DNA from: Mucilaginibacter_A sp050955045
GTDB lineage: Bacteria > Bacteroidota > Bacteroidia > Sphingobacteriales > Sphingobacteriaceae
Length of the DNA stretch: 64,000 bases
Reading direction: 5' to 3'
NCBI GenBank assembly: GCA_050955045.1
Contig: JBPBQV010000036.1
Location: 1 to 64,000, forward strand
Below are positions 1-8,125 of this stretch, piece by piece. A program made the translations under genes and the position numbers. Numbering within the stretch: the stretch's first letter is position 1; each line of letters opens with the position of its first letter. Under the pieces are notes generated by a model. That model was not told the origin of the DNA and did not search any database. It saw nothing but the letters and a program-made list of their open reading frames with translations.

Positions 1-117
1 TCGGCATTTCTAAAGATATTATTATTAGGAAATCGTAAAAACTTAAGCCTCTACTCCTCCTTCTTTCACCGCAACCTCTCAACTAACTACTACCAAACCT
101 CCTCCCGAAAGCGGACG

Positions 118-148
118 CAAAAGTAGATTTAAATACCTATTCTGGCAA
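118..148 (-). promoter_or_regulatory. Strong Bacteroidota-type promoter facing the left edge
   Basis: On the - strand, TTG (146-148) and TACTTTTG (118-125) are separated by 20 bases, which fits the Bacteroidota -33/-7 promoter (TTTG/TTG, 19-21 bases, TAnnTTTG). It would transcribe leftwards out of the window. The leader below position 118 is purine-rich on the transcribed strand (CTTTCGGGAGGAGG and similar) and shows no ORF. That is reminiscent of an rRNA or other stable-RNA leader, but the gene itself is outside the window. Confidence 0.5.
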
Positions 149-225
149 GTGATAAGAAGGAAACAGTGCAAAACAAAAGTTAAACAACTGAGAATGTGTT
201 AGAAAAAATCTAAAAATAATAAACA

Positions 226-591
226 TTAATACTGATTTGTGGCTAACATCACCAACGTACAAGCTTCAATCGTTTCAATTCCTTGTGCTAAAGCTAAGTT
301 TTCCAATTCCGGATTTTCTGTTCCGGGATTAAAAATGATTCTTTTTGGATTCGTATTTAAGATATACTGATATAAATCCGGCTGGTTGTGCGGCCCAATA
401 TATAAAGTTAAAGTATCAACATCAGCATAAATTTGTTCCGGTTCTTCAATTGGTACGCCAGCAACTTCTCCTTTTTTTATACCTACATTAATAATTGTAT
501 GTCCTTTTGCCTTTAAACGGTTTGCTGCTAGATACGCATAACGATTTGGATTTGGCGTTGCGCCCAACACTAAAGTTTTTTTATTTTCCAT
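226..591 (-). CDS. CoA-binding domain protein (YccU family)
   Basis: A 121-residue protein consisting of one Rossmann-like CoA-binding domain (CoA_binding_2 family). Visible features are the N-terminal nucleotide-binding turn LGATPNPNRYA (about residues 9-19), the central FNPGTENPEL and the C-terminal EACTLVML. Family members are small cytosolic proteins of unclear cellular role. The ATG at 591 is chosen because a longer reading frame from 627 would translate the dispersed repeat copy at 593-606 as its N-terminus. A second, one-mismatch repeat copy (628-641) lies just upstream. Confidence 0.85.
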   Translation of the reverse strand: MENKKTLVLGATPNPNRYAYLAANRLKAKGHTIINVGIKKGEVAGVPIEEPEQIYADVDTLTLYIGPHNQPDLYQYILNTNPKRIIFNPGTENPELENLALAQGIETIEACTLVMLATNQY

Positions 592-592
592 G

Positions 593-606
593 ATACTGTT
601 TTTATC
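593..606 (+). repeat. Dispersed uptake-signal-like repeat, intergenic copy
   Basis: ATACTGTTTTTATC, then GGA and the AT tract TAAAAATTTT. It lies 1 base upstream of the ATG of the CoA-binding gene. A one-mismatch copy in the same orientation (AAACTGCTTTTATC) is at 628-641. Confidence 0.85.
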
Positions 607-668
607 GGATAAAAATTTTAATTGCAAAAACTGCTTTTATCAGTAATTTGTACATCAAACAAAAGCCG

Positions 669-2216
669 TTACAAAGTTTTGAAAGTGGCTTCTGCACAGT
701 TTATGCCATCAATAGCAGCAGAAATAATGCCACCGGCATAACCTGCTCCTTCTCCGCAAGGAAATAAACCGGCAATTTGCGGATGCTGATAAGAAATTTT
801 ATCACGCGGAATTTTTACAGGCGAGGAAGTTCTGGATTCTACACCAACTAAAATTGCTTCATTGCTATAATAACCTTTCATCTTTTTGCCGAATCGTGGC
901 AATGCTTCTTTTAGCCTGTTAAAAACCCGATCAGGCAAAATATTTCTCAACTCAACGCTTTTGGTTCCGGGAACGTAAGAATTAATAGGCAGATCAACAG
1001 ATAATCTGCCTTCCACAAAATCGATCATTCGTTGCGCCGGCGCAATCTGGTTCCCGCCACCGGCAGCAAAAGCCGCTTGTTCTATCTGTTGCTGAAAATT
1101 TAGCAAGCGAAAAGGATCGCTTTCATCTCCTGAAACATCTTCCAAATTAATTTGTACAACTATTCCGGAGTTAGCAAAAGGATTATTTCGTTTAGAAGGA
1201 CTCCAGCCGTTTACCACAATTTCTCCTGGTTTGGTAGCACAAGGCGCAATGATGCCACCCGGACACATGCAAAAAGAAAAAACACCGCGCTGATCAACCT
1301 GCTCCACCAAACTATAATAAGAAGGCGGTAAAAATTCACCCCGAACTTCGCAGTGATATTGTGAACGATCAATAATTTCCTGCGGATGTTCAATCCGGAC
1401 GCCTAAAGCAAACGGTTTGGCTTCTACCAAAATTTTTTGCTGATGTAGCAAATGATAAACGTCCTGTGCCGAATGTCCGGTTGCCAAAATCAGCGCATCA
1501 CTTTTAAACGTTGCGCCTGATGCTGTTTTTATGCCTCTAATTTTGTTAAAAGCTATCAGCAGTTCGGTTACTTTTGTGTTGAAGTGAATTTCGCCGCCTG
1601 CATTTTGGATCGTTTCGCGGATGGCCGTAATAATTTGCGGTAATTTATTGGTACCGATATGCGGCCGCGCATCAACCAGAATATCTTCGGAAGCACCATG
1701 CGAAACGAAAGTATTTAACACTTGCTGCACATCGCCACGTTTGGTAGAACGTGTGTACAGTTTGCCATCAGAATACGTTCCTGCTCCGCCTTCTCCAAAA
1801 CAATAATTAGATTCTGAGTTTACAATTCCTTCTTTATTCAGTACAGCCAAATCTCTACGACGATCTTTTACAGTTTTCCCTCGCTCTAAAATAATTGGTT
1901 TTATACCTAATTCAATACAACGCAACGCCGCAAAAAGTCCGGCCGGACCAGCACCAACAATCAAAACAGATTTTTTTTGACTGACATTTTGATAATTTAT
2001 GTTAAAATGTTCTGCCAGCAGATGTTCATCAACATAAATCTTAATTTGCATGCGGTACAAAACCTGTTTGCCACGCGCATCAATTGATCTTTTGAGGATT
2101 TGAAGCGCAAATATTCGGTTTAAATTGATTTTGAGTTTTGCAGATGCCAGCTTTTTCAGCACCAATTCGTCTTCGCGTTCTTCCGGAAGGCATGTAATTT
2201 CTATTTCTTTAATCAT
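669..2216 (-). CDS. FAD-dependent dehydrogenase (COG2509-like)
   Basis: A 515-residue flavoprotein. After an N-terminal stretch of about 85 residues comes the dinucleotide-binding motif GAGPAGLFAA and an acidic/basic ERGKTVKDRRRD segment; a second FAD-contact region (LFPCGEGAGYAGG) sits near the C-terminus. This is the organisation of the uncharacterised FAD-dependent dehydrogenases of COG2509. The electron acceptor and substrate are unknown. No partner gene is adjacent in the same orientation except the CoA-binding gene downstream. Two exact copies of the dispersed repeat lie within the coding sequence (902-915 and 1520-1533), the first reading ATGCTTCTTTTAGC. Confidence 0.85.
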   Translation of the reverse strand: MIKEIEITCLPEEREDELVLKKLASAKLKINLNRIFALQILKRSIDARGKQVLYRMQIKIYVDEHLLAEHFNINYQNVSQKKSVLIVGAGPAGLFAALRCIELGIKPIILERGKTVKDRRRDLAVLNKEGIVNSESNYCFGEGGAGTYSDGKLYTRSTKRGDVQQVLNTFVSHGASEDILVDARPHIGTNKLPQIITAIRETIQNAGGEIHFNTKVTELLIAFNKIRGIKTASGATFKSDALILATGHSAQDVYHLLHQQKILVEAKPFALGVRIEHPQEIIDRSQYHCEVRGEFLPPSYYSLVEQVDQRGVFSFCMCPGGIIAPCATKPGEIVVNGWSPSKRNNPFANSGIVVQINLEDVSGDESDPFRLLNFQQQIEQAAFAAGGGNQIAPAQRMIDFVEGRLSVDLPINSYVPGTKSVELRNILPDRVFNRLKEALPRFGKKMKGYYSNEAILVGVESRTSSPVKIPRDKISYQHPQIAGLFPCGEGAGYAGGIISAAIDGINCAEATFKTL

Positions 2217-2246
2217 ATTTTGTCAGGTTTTTATCCCGAATTGTAA

Positions 2247-2254
2247 CAAAGGTA
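2247..2254 (-). promoter_or_regulatory. -7 promoter element of the FAD dehydrogenase gene
   Basis: The - strand reads TACCTTTG, matching TAnnTTTG, about 30 bases upstream of the start at 2216. I see no clear -33 element. Confidence 0.4.
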
Positions 2255-2305
2255 TGTAAATTGCAATCTATACTCATATATCAATAAAAATCAAAACCTT
2301 TGAAC

Positions 2306-2884
2306 ATGAAAAAAATCGTTTTTGGAATGCTATGCCTTTTTACGGCAATGTCTTTAAGTTCGTGCAGCTACAACAGCACCGTTAAAAAAGATGAAAATGT
2401 AAAAGCTGCCTGGGGCGCAGTGCAAAGTCAGTATCAACGCCGTGCAGATTTGATTCCAAATTTGGTAAATACGGTAAAAGGTGCAGCAAATTTTGAAAAA
2501 AGCACTTTAACAGCTGTAATTGAAGCGCGTGCGAAAGCAACTTCTATTCAGGTTGATCCTTCTAAATTGACGCCAGAATCTATTAAACAGTTTCAGGAAG
2601 CGCAAGGTCAGTTAGGTTCTGCTTTAGGAAGATTGCTGTCTGTTACAGAAAACTATCCTGACTTGAAATCTAACGCAAACTTCCAAGGATTACAAGCGCA
2701 ACTGGAAGGCACGGAAAACAGAATTAACGTTTCCCGTTTAGATTTTAATACAGCTGTACAAGATTACAACAGTTCTATCCGTACGTTTCCAGCTAATTTA
2801 ACAGCTAAAATGTTCGGTTTCACAGAAAAAGGTTACTTCGCTGCCGAAGCTGGAGCTGATAAAGCACCAAAAGTTTCGTTTTAA
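2306..2884 (+). CDS. lemA: LemA family lipoprotein
   Basis: A 192-residue LemA-family protein. The N-terminus is a lipoprotein signal (MKKIVFGMLCLFTAMSLSSC, with lipobox LSSC). It is followed by the family hallmark AAWGAVQSQYQRRADLIPNL and by long helices (ENRINVSRLDFNTAVQDYN). LemA proteins are membrane-anchored helical proteins of uncertain function, often next to TPM-domain proteins, as here. The ATG at 2306 is preferred over an in-frame TTG at 2300 because it starts directly with the signal peptide; ACCTTTG lies just upstream. Confidence 0.92.
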   Translation: MKKIVFGMLCLFTAMSLSSCSYNSTVKKDENVKAAWGAVQSQYQRRADLIPNLVNTVKGAANFEKSTLTAVIEARAKATSIQVDPSKLTPESIKQFQEAQGQLGSALGRLLSVTENYPDLKSNANFQGLQAQLEGTENRINVSRLDFNTAVQDYNSSIRTFPANLTAKMFGFTEKGYFAAEAGADKAPKVSF

Positions 2885-2913
2885 ACGTTTCGGTGATTTT
2901 ACAGATTTTTACT

Positions 2914-2927
2914 ATGCTTCTTTTATC
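2914..2927 (+). repeat. Dispersed repeat, left arm of an inverted pair
   Basis: ATGCTTCTTTTATC, then GAT and GTTTTTTTAG. It pairs perfectly over 14 bases with the reverse copy at 2957-2970, with a 29-base loop. The pair lies directly downstream of lemA and could fold into a terminator-like hairpin. Confidence 0.9.
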
Positions 2928-2956
2928 GATGTTTTTTTAGATACCGAAAAAGTGTT

Positions 2957-2970
2957 GATAAAAGAAGCAT
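2957..2970 (-). repeat. Dispersed repeat, right arm of an inverted pair
   Basis: The + strand reads GATAAAAGAAGCAT, the exact reverse complement of the copy at 2914-2927. It lies 56 bases upstream of the first TPM gene. Confidence 0.9.
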
Positions 2971-3026
2971 TTCTCATTTAAAAAGATGTGTAATCAATTC
3001 AAATAGTCACTGTAATCCTCAAAAAA

Positions 3027-3461
3027 ATGGCACTATTTACAGAACAAGAACAGCAGCTGATTAGAAAAGCGGTTGAAGCCGCCGAAAAAAATACTTCGGG
3101 CGAGATACGGATTTGTATAGAAAAAACTTGTAGCGAAGAAGTGCTGGACAGAGCAGTAGCTTATTTTAAGCAACTAAATATGCACAAAACCAGACTTCGA
3201 AATGGTGTTTTAATTTACCTTTCTACCGTTGATCGCAAGTTTGCCATTATCGGTGATGCGGGAATTAATAAAGTTGTGCCAGAAAACTTTTGGGATCAAA
3301 CAAAAGAAACCATGCTGAGCCATTTTAAATACGGAAACCTAACAGAAGGAATTATCGTTGGATTGAGAATGGCTGGAGAACAATTACAGAAATATTTTCC
3401 AAGTCGTGATACTGATCAAAACGAACTGCCCGATGATATTGCTTTTATGGACGGTAAATAA
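3027..3461 (+). CDS. TPM domain protein, cytosolic form
   Basis: A 144-residue protein, nearly all one TPM (TLP18.3/Psb32/MOLO-1) domain. Visible are the opening TEQEQQLIRKAVEAAEKNTSGEIRI, the core NGVLIYLSTVDRKFAIIGD and the C-terminal amphipathic helix. It has no signal peptide. It sits between lemA and a secreted TPM paralogue, a common Bacteroidota trio whose cellular role is not established. A one-mismatch repeat copy overlaps the 3' end (3436-3449). Confidence 0.85.
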   Translation: MALFTEQEQQLIRKAVEAAEKNTSGEIRICIEKTCSEEVLDRAVAYFKQLNMHKTRLRNGVLIYLSTVDRKFAIIGDAGINKVVPENFWDQTKETMLSHFKYGNLTEGIIVGLRMAGEQLQKYFPSRDTDQNELPDDIAFMDGK

Positions 3462-3464
3462 TCG

Positions 3465-4271
3465 ATGAATATGTTAAAAAAACTTTTGTTTACCTGGCTG
3501 CTTTTGTACAGCAGTATATTCCTTTTTGCACAGCAATTTCCCGAAAAATCAACCACACTTGTTACCGATTATACCGGAAGTTTATCTTCTTATCAAAAAC
3601 AATCTCTTGAAAACAAGCTGGTTGCTTTTAATGATTCTACGTCTACACAAATTGCCGTTGTTTTAATAAAATCTGTCGGCGATTATGATATTGCAGAATA
3701 TGCGACCAATTTGGGCCGGAAATGGGGCATCGGACAAAAAGGAAAAAATAACGGTATTTTAATGCTGATTGCCGTTGGCGATCGCAAAGTAACCATCCAA
3801 ACCGGTTATGGAGCAGAAGGCGGTGTTCCGGATATTACTTCGCACGAAATTATTGAAAACGATATCAAGCCTAATTTTAAGCAGGGAAATTATTATGCCG
3901 GGATAGATGCCGGTACTAATTCGCTGATTAAATACATGAAAGGCGAATACAAAGCGCCTGCTCAAGCCAAACAAAACAATGGCGGCGGCGGTGGCAGTTC
4001 TGCATTGATCATCATTATTATTGTAATTGTGGTGATTCTGTTAATGCGTCGTCGCGGTGGCGGTGGTGGCGGAAGCCAGGTAATTGGCAGTCGTGGTGGT
4101 TCAAGTCCTTTCTGGTGGTTTTTGGCCGGAAATGCTTTAGGTCGTGGAAGCAGTAATGGAAGCGGCTGGAGCGGCGGCGGTTTTGGTGGAGGAGATTCTG
4201 GCGGTGGTGGTGGATTTGGTGGTTTTGGCGGCGGAAGTTTTGGCGGCGGCGGCTCAAGCGGAAGTTGGTAA
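3465..4271 (+). CDS. TPM domain protein, secreted and Gly-rich
   Basis: A 268-residue protein: signal peptide (about residues 1-22, ending LFAQ), TPM domain (about 25-150, with the motif NNGILMLIAVGDRKVTIQTGYG), a transmembrane helix (about 177-193, SALIIIIIVIVVILLM) and a C-terminal tail made almost entirely of Gly and Ser. This is the YgcG-like architecture. It begins 3 bases after the preceding TPM gene and is probably cotranscribed with it. ATG at 3465 or 3471 are both possible. Confidence 0.88.
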   Translation: MNMLKKLLFTWLLLYSSIFLFAQQFPEKSTTLVTDYTGSLSSYQKQSLENKLVAFNDSTSTQIAVVLIKSVGDYDIAEYATNLGRKWGIGQKGKNNGILMLIAVGDRKVTIQTGYGAEGGVPDITSHEIIENDIKPNFKQGNYYAGIDAGTNSLIKYMKGEYKAPAQAKQNNGGGGGSSALIIIIIVIVVILLMRRRGGGGGGSQVIGSRGGSSPFWWFLAGNALGRGSSNGSGWSGGGFGGGDSGGGGGFGGFGGGSFGGGGSSGSW

Positions 4272-4284
4272 TACTTCTTTTAGC
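4271..4284 (+). repeat. Dispersed repeat, intergenic copy
   Basis: ATACTTCTTTTAGC, then ACC and TGAAAAATG. It starts on the last base of the TPM stop codon and ends 9 bases before the next start. Confidence 0.85.
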
Positions 4285-4293
4285 ACCTGAAAA

Positions 4294-4707
4294 ATGATAC
4301 GCAGAGATTTTTTACAAGCAGAAATTGCAAAATTAACTCAGGCTTTAGCCAAAATTTTGGGTTTGAAAAATGCAGGAAAAGTGCAGGAAGCTGATGATCT
4401 AATCAGTAAAAGTTTACTACAGGATTTTGATTTAACTGTAGATGAACTCATTCCTCTAAATGCTGATCAGTTTAAACTGCTTTTATCTATCAAAAACTTT
4501 CCTGCACAAAAACTGGATTTATTGAGTCAGTTTTTGTGGGAAAGCGTTTCCCCGTTTCAGCCAAAACCCGAAACAACTGCAGTTTTAAATCATGTATTAA
4601 CGATTTATCAATTGCTGGAACAGGAACATCATACGCAATCTTTTGAAAATTTATCCCGTAAAAGAAGCATCATTCAATTTTTAGAACAACACAACGCACA
4701 TGGATAA
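4294..4707 (+). CDS. Small helical protein of unknown function
   Basis: A 137-residue, largely helical protein without signal peptide or membrane segment. It opens with MIRRDFLQAEIAKLTQALAK and continues with a leucine-rich middle. The N-terminus resembles DUF6483-type proteins, but I cannot confirm the family. The 3' end overlaps the Nudix gene by 8 bases, so the two are translationally linked. The gene carries one exact reverse repeat copy (4667-4680, encoding part of RKRSI) and one single-mismatch forward copy (4474-4487). Confidence 0.75.
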   Translation: MIRRDFLQAEIAKLTQALAKILGLKNAGKVQEADDLISKSLLQDFDLTVDELIPLNADQFKLLLSIKNFPAQKLDLLSQFLWESVSPFQPKPETTAVLNHVLTIYQLLEQEHHTQSFENLSRKRSIIQFLEQHNAHG

Positions 4708-5254
4708 TTTGAAATGGGAAACACTTTCTACCGAATACGTTATACAAAAGCCTTGGGCAACGATGCGCAAGGATACTTGCCGAATGCCGGACGGCACAAT
4801 TGTAGCTGATTACTATGTATTGGAATACGCCGATTGGGCAAATGCAGTGGCCATAACAGAAGACAATGAAGTTTTACTGATAAAACAATACCGCCACGCA
4901 GCCAATGTAGTTTTACTGGAGATTCCGGGCGGCGTAATAGATAAAGGCGAAGACCCGAAAACGGCTATCCGCAGAGAATTGCTGGAAGAAACTGGTTATC
5001 AGTTTGATGACATTGAGTTTATTTCTGTGATCTACCCAAATCCTTCTACCGGAAACAACCGTTGCCACGCTTTTTTGGCTAAAGGCGGAAAGTTGGTGCA
5101 AGGCCAAAAACTGGATGAACACGAAGAAATTATTGTTGAAAAAGTATCAATATCAAAACTGAAAGAACTTTTAGTGAACCAACAATTCGGACAGGCATTG
5201 CATACAACTGCAATATTTCATGCTTTGTTAAAAATGGGCGAACTGAAAATGTAA
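4700..5254 (+). CDS. Nudix hydrolase, ADP-ribose pyrophosphatase-like
   Basis: A 184-residue Nudix protein. The Nudix box is complete: G-x5-E-x7-REUxEExG is read as GVIDKGED followed by PKTAIRRELLEETGY (about residues 76-98). The length, and the IKQYRHA and NPSTGNNRCHAFLA flanks, fit the ADP-ribose/nucleoside-diphosphate-sugar pyrophosphatase branch. It probably hydrolyses ADP-ribose or a related nucleotide sugar in the cytosol. It overlaps the preceding small gene and ends at a strong bidirectional terminator shared with dnaA. Confidence 0.9.
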   Translation: MDNLKWETLSTEYVIQKPWATMRKDTCRMPDGTIVADYYVLEYADWANAVAITEDNEVLLIKQYRHAANVVLLEIPGGVIDKGEDPKTAIRRELLEETGYQFDDIEFISVIYPNPSTGNNRCHAFLAKGGKLVQGQKLDEHEEIIVEKVSISKLKELLVNQQFGQALHTTAIFHALLKMGELKM

Positions 5255-5267
5255 TGCTTCTTTTATG
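5254..5267 (+). repeat. Dispersed repeat, intergenic copy
   Basis: ATGCTTCTTTTATG, then GCA and TAAAAAAAG. It begins on the last base of the Nudix stop codon, and its AT tract merges into the terminator at 5272. Confidence 0.9.
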
Positions 5268-5271
5268 GCAT

Positions 5272-5307
5272 AAAAAAAGTCCTGAGCATATGCTCAGGAC
5301 TTTTTTT
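5272..5307. terminator. Bidirectional intrinsic terminator between Nudix and dnaA
   Basis: A perfect 36-base palindrome: seven A, GTCCTGAGCAT, its complement, then seven T. The GC stem is flanked by A and T runs, so it can terminate both the rightward Nudix transcript and the leftward dnaA transcript. Confidence 0.95.
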
Positions 5308-5326
5308 GTGGAACAACTTTTCCAAC

Positions 5327-6751
5327 TTAATTCATTTTCAGTTTTTTTTGAATATCGGCTACGTAAGTTTTGAACTTCTTATCAGTGTCGATCAAATCTT
5401 CAACAGTTTGGCAAGCATAAATCACAGTAGAATGATCTCGTCCGCCAAAAAACTGGCCAATTGTTTTTAAAGAACTCTTGGTGTGCGCTTTGGAAAGATA
5501 CATCGAGATTTGACGTGCTTGTACAATTTCGCGTTTTCGGGTAGATGATTTAACCATCTCCACCGGAACTTCAAAATATTCGCAAACCAATTTTTGGATA
5601 GATTCCATCGAAATTTCTTTGCTCGAATTTTTGATGAAGTTCTTCAGCATTTGCCGAGCCAAAGCAATATCAATTTCCTTTTTGTTTAAGGTTGATTGCG
5701 CCAGCAAAGAAACCATGGCACCTTCCAGCTCACGTACGTTGTTATCAATGTTGTGTGCAACGTATTCGATTACTTCCTGCGGCAACTCAATTCCATCCTG
5801 ATAAATCTTCTTTTTTAAAATTGCCATACGCGTTTCCATATCCGGAATTTGCAAATCGGCAGAAAGTCCCCATTTAAAACGAGACAGCAAGCGTTCTTCT
5901 AAACCTGACAAATCTTTTGGAGATTTATCAGAAGTCAGAATAATTTGTTTTCCAGATTGATGCAAATGGTTAAAAATATGGAAGAAAATATCCTGTGTTT
6001 TATCTCGGCCTGCAAAATTGTGCACATCGTCCATAATTAACACATCCATCGCCTGATAAAAATTTACAAAATCGTTGATGTTGTTATTCTTCAAAGATTC
6101 TACAAACTGCGTAGTAAATTTTTCGCACGATACATAAAGCACTAATTTTTCTGGAAAAGATTGTTTGATCTCATTTCCGATAGCTTGCGATAGATGCGTT
6201 TTACCTAAACCAACGCCGCCATAAATCATTAACGGGTTAAAAGAAGTCCCGCCCGGTTTTGCAGCAACAGCAAATCCGGCAGAACGTGCCAAACGGTTGC
6301 AATCGCCTTCTATAAAGGTCTCAAAAGTGTAATTCTGGTTTAATTGCGGATCAACCTGAAGTTTCCTTAATCCTGGTATAACAAAAGGGTTTTTAATGTC
6401 TTTGTTAATCGAAACCGGCATCGGCATCGACTGATTTTTTCCTTCACTGCCGTTTCCGTTAGAAGGCATGTTTGTAGTGTAAGGTTTTGATGAGGATTGT
6501 TCCATCACGATATTGTATTCCAGCCTTCCCTCATCGCCCAACTGATTTTTAATCGTTTTACGCAGCAACCCTACATAATGTTCTTCGAGCCATTCGTAAA
6601 AGAACAAGCTGGGAACCTGTATTGTTAAAACACTGCCTTCGTGCCTAATCGACTTAATCGGCTCGAACCAGGTTTTAAAACTTTGGGCCGGAATATTGTC
6701 TTTTATAATACTAAGACAGTTATTCCAGACTTGCGTACCCGTTTTTTCCAT
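5327..6751 (-). CDS. dnaA: Chromosomal replication initiator DnaA
   Basis: A 474-residue DnaA with the standard four domains: N-terminal DnaB/DiaA-interaction domain (about 1-85), a variable linker (about 86-125), the AAA+ ATPase with Walker A GGVGLGKTH (178-186) and Walker B LIMDDVHNF, and the C-terminal helix-turn-helix with the DnaA signature GGRDHSTVIYA. It binds DnaA boxes and opens oriC. The ATG at 6751 (MEKTGTQVW) is chosen over an in-frame TTG 30 bases upstream because it matches the usual DnaA N-terminus. It is transcribed alone towards the shared terminator. Confidence 0.97.
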   Translation of the reverse strand: MEKTGTQVWNNCLSIIKDNIPAQSFKTWFEPIKSIRHEGSVLTIQVPSLFFYEWLEEHYVGLLRKTIKNQLGDEGRLEYNIVMEQSSSKPYTTNMPSNGNGSEGKNQSMPMPVSINKDIKNPFVIPGLRKLQVDPQLNQNYTFETFIEGDCNRLARSAGFAVAAKPGGTSFNPLMIYGGVGLGKTHLSQAIGNEIKQSFPEKLVLYVSCEKFTTQFVESLKNNNINDFVNFYQAMDVLIMDDVHNFAGRDKTQDIFFHIFNHLHQSGKQIILTSDKSPKDLSGLEERLLSRFKWGLSADLQIPDMETRMAILKKKIYQDGIELPQEVIEYVAHNIDNNVRELEGAMVSLLAQSTLNKKEIDIALARQMLKNFIKNSSKEISMESIQKLVCEYFEVPVEMVKSSTRKREIVQARQISMYLSKAHTKSSLKTIGQFFGGRDHSTVIYACQTVEDLIDTDKKFKTYVADIQKKLKMN

Positions 6752-7148
6752 GTTAATTTTCCTCAAAAAGTGCGTTTCCAAACGATCAGTAAGGTTTCTT
6801 ATCTGGCCGTTTGAGAGACCGAAGATTCAAAAAAAAGATGTGGAAAAAAACTATAATTAACGATTTTTTATAAGCTGCTCAAATGCAAGCAGATAAGAAA
6901 TCCACCTTGATTTGTGCAAAAAAACCTAATAAAAACACTTTGTTTTAAGCTTTTTTTTTATAATGAAGTAGTTCATCTTAATTTAATATGAATAAAAGCA
7001 ATATTATTTAATTAACTGATTATCAACTACTTTAATATTATGGCAGTGTTAAACTATCACAATCATATTAAAAAAAACCATATTATTTATGGGGATAAAC
7101 CGAAAATTATAAGTAGTTATTAACAATGCTGTTTTTGATGATTTTAAA
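6752..7148. other. AT-rich dnaA upstream region; oriC candidate
   Basis: About 400 bases without a gene and markedly AT-rich, especially 6940-7130. Two sites differ by one base from the DnaA box TTATCCACA (TTTTCCACA on the - strand at 6839-6847; TTATCCCCA on the - strand at 7090-7098). Weaker ones include TTATTAACA at 7119-7127 and TTATCAACT near 7020. A near-copy of the dispersed repeat (ATGCTGTTTTTGAT) is at 7126-7139. It must contain the dnaA promoter; an origin role is possible but not shown. Confidence 0.3.
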
Positions 7149-7676
7149 TTACAAAAGCTGCCCGGCTTCATCACCAATCAAGGCCGCAGCAACGTCATAC
7201 GGGCTACTTTCCATACGGCTAATTTGCTCCAAAATCAACCTGCTAAATTCCATTCCGCTAGCCTCAGCTGGAAGCGCTCTCAACGCATTATTGATTAAAG
7301 AAACGGTATCGTTTTTTACCCTTTTTGTTATTTCCCAGGAGGCTGTGCTTACATACAATTGCTGGGTAATATTATGCTGAAACTCACTTTTAATTTCGGC
7401 AAGAACCAGATAATGCAGCTCTCCGGCAGTATAATTTTGATTGTTTAAACGCAGCAGTAAATTAACCGGATTCGTTCTGTCGATAAATAAAATTAACCGC
7501 TCGTAAGCTTGTAAACGCAAGGCAAGTGTTTCTTTGTTAGAAGCTTGTTTCAATCCAATGAGTTGTTGTTTTTCAAATCGTTCCAGGTAAGGTTTGGCAA
7601 TGTAAAATGCAGCTAAAACGATCAGTAAGCCAGAAATTGTGGAAGAAATAATGTCAAAAAGGTAATTGTTTAGCAT
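7149..7676 (-). CDS. Membrane-anchored protein of unknown function
   Basis: A 175-residue protein with one N-terminal transmembrane helix (about residues 9-29, ISSTISGLLIVLAAFYIAKP) followed by a basic/acidic helical cytosolic part (YLERFEKQQLIGL, QAYERLILFIDR) and no recognisable catalytic motif. Similar proteins are conserved in Bacteroidota next to dnaA or housekeeping genes, but I know of no assigned function. It is read leftwards, away from the iscA gene, and has no operon partner. Confidence 0.7.
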   Translation of the reverse strand: MLNNYLFDIISSTISGLLIVLAAFYIAKPYLERFEKQQLIGLKQASNKETLALRLQAYERLILFIDRTNPVNLLLRLNNQNYTAGELHYLVLAEIKSEFQHNITQQLYVSTASWEITKRVKNDTVSLINNALRALPAEASGMEFSRLILEQISRMESSPYDVAAALIGDEAGQLL

Positions 7677-7740
7677 AAAAAATGAATGTTAATAAATGGT
7701 CATAAACTTTAGGTGTATAACTAAATTATACAAATACAGT

Positions 7741-7748
7741 TATATTTG
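7741..7748 (+). promoter_or_regulatory. -7 promoter element of the IscA-type gene
   Basis: TATATTTG matches TAnnTTTG exactly, 23 bases before the ATG at 7772. No convincing -33 element is visible. Confidence 0.5.
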
Positions 7749-7771
7749 TTATTCAATAAAACTAACAAAAA

Positions 7772-8125
7772 ATGGCTACTGTTTTAGAATCCGTTTCAGC
7801 TCCAGTTACCTTTACAGAAGGTGCTGTTGCAGAATTAAATAAATTGATCAATCAGCAGGAAATCAGTGCTGATTTTGGTTTGCGTGTTGGTGTAGAAGGT
7901 GGCGGCTGTTCCGGAATGAATTATATTTTAGGTTTTGATCAGAAAAAAGATGGAGATCAGGAATTTCTGATTGACGGAATTAAAACTTTTATGCACAAAG
8001 CACACGGTTTATATTTGGCTGGTATGCAAATTGATTTTCAAAATGGTTTAAATGCCCGTGGATTTGTGTTTAACAATCCGAATGCGGCCAGCACGTGTGG
8101 TTGCGGTACCTCTTTTTCTGTATAA
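7772..8125 (+). CDS. HesB/IscA family iron-sulfur carrier
   Basis: A 117-residue A-type Fe-S carrier. The three conserved cysteines are present: one in EGGGCSGMNY (about residue 48) and two in TCGCGTSF near the C-terminus. Such proteins deliver Fe-S clusters to apo-enzymes in the cytosol. It is a single gene with its own promoter element and terminator rather than part of an isc or suf operon. Whether it is IscA, ErpA or SufA cannot be told from sequence alone. Confidence 0.9.
   Translation: MATVLESVSAPVTFTEGAVAELNKLINQQEISADFGLRVGVEGGGCSGMNYILGFDQKKDGDQEFLIDGIKTFMHKAHGLYLAGMQIDFQNGLNARGFVFNNPNAASTCGCGTSFSV

Noticed and set aside
592..627. N-terminal extension of the CoA-binding protein to 627
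   Set aside because: The added residues would be encoded by the dispersed repeat and spoil the usual Rossmann N-terminus.
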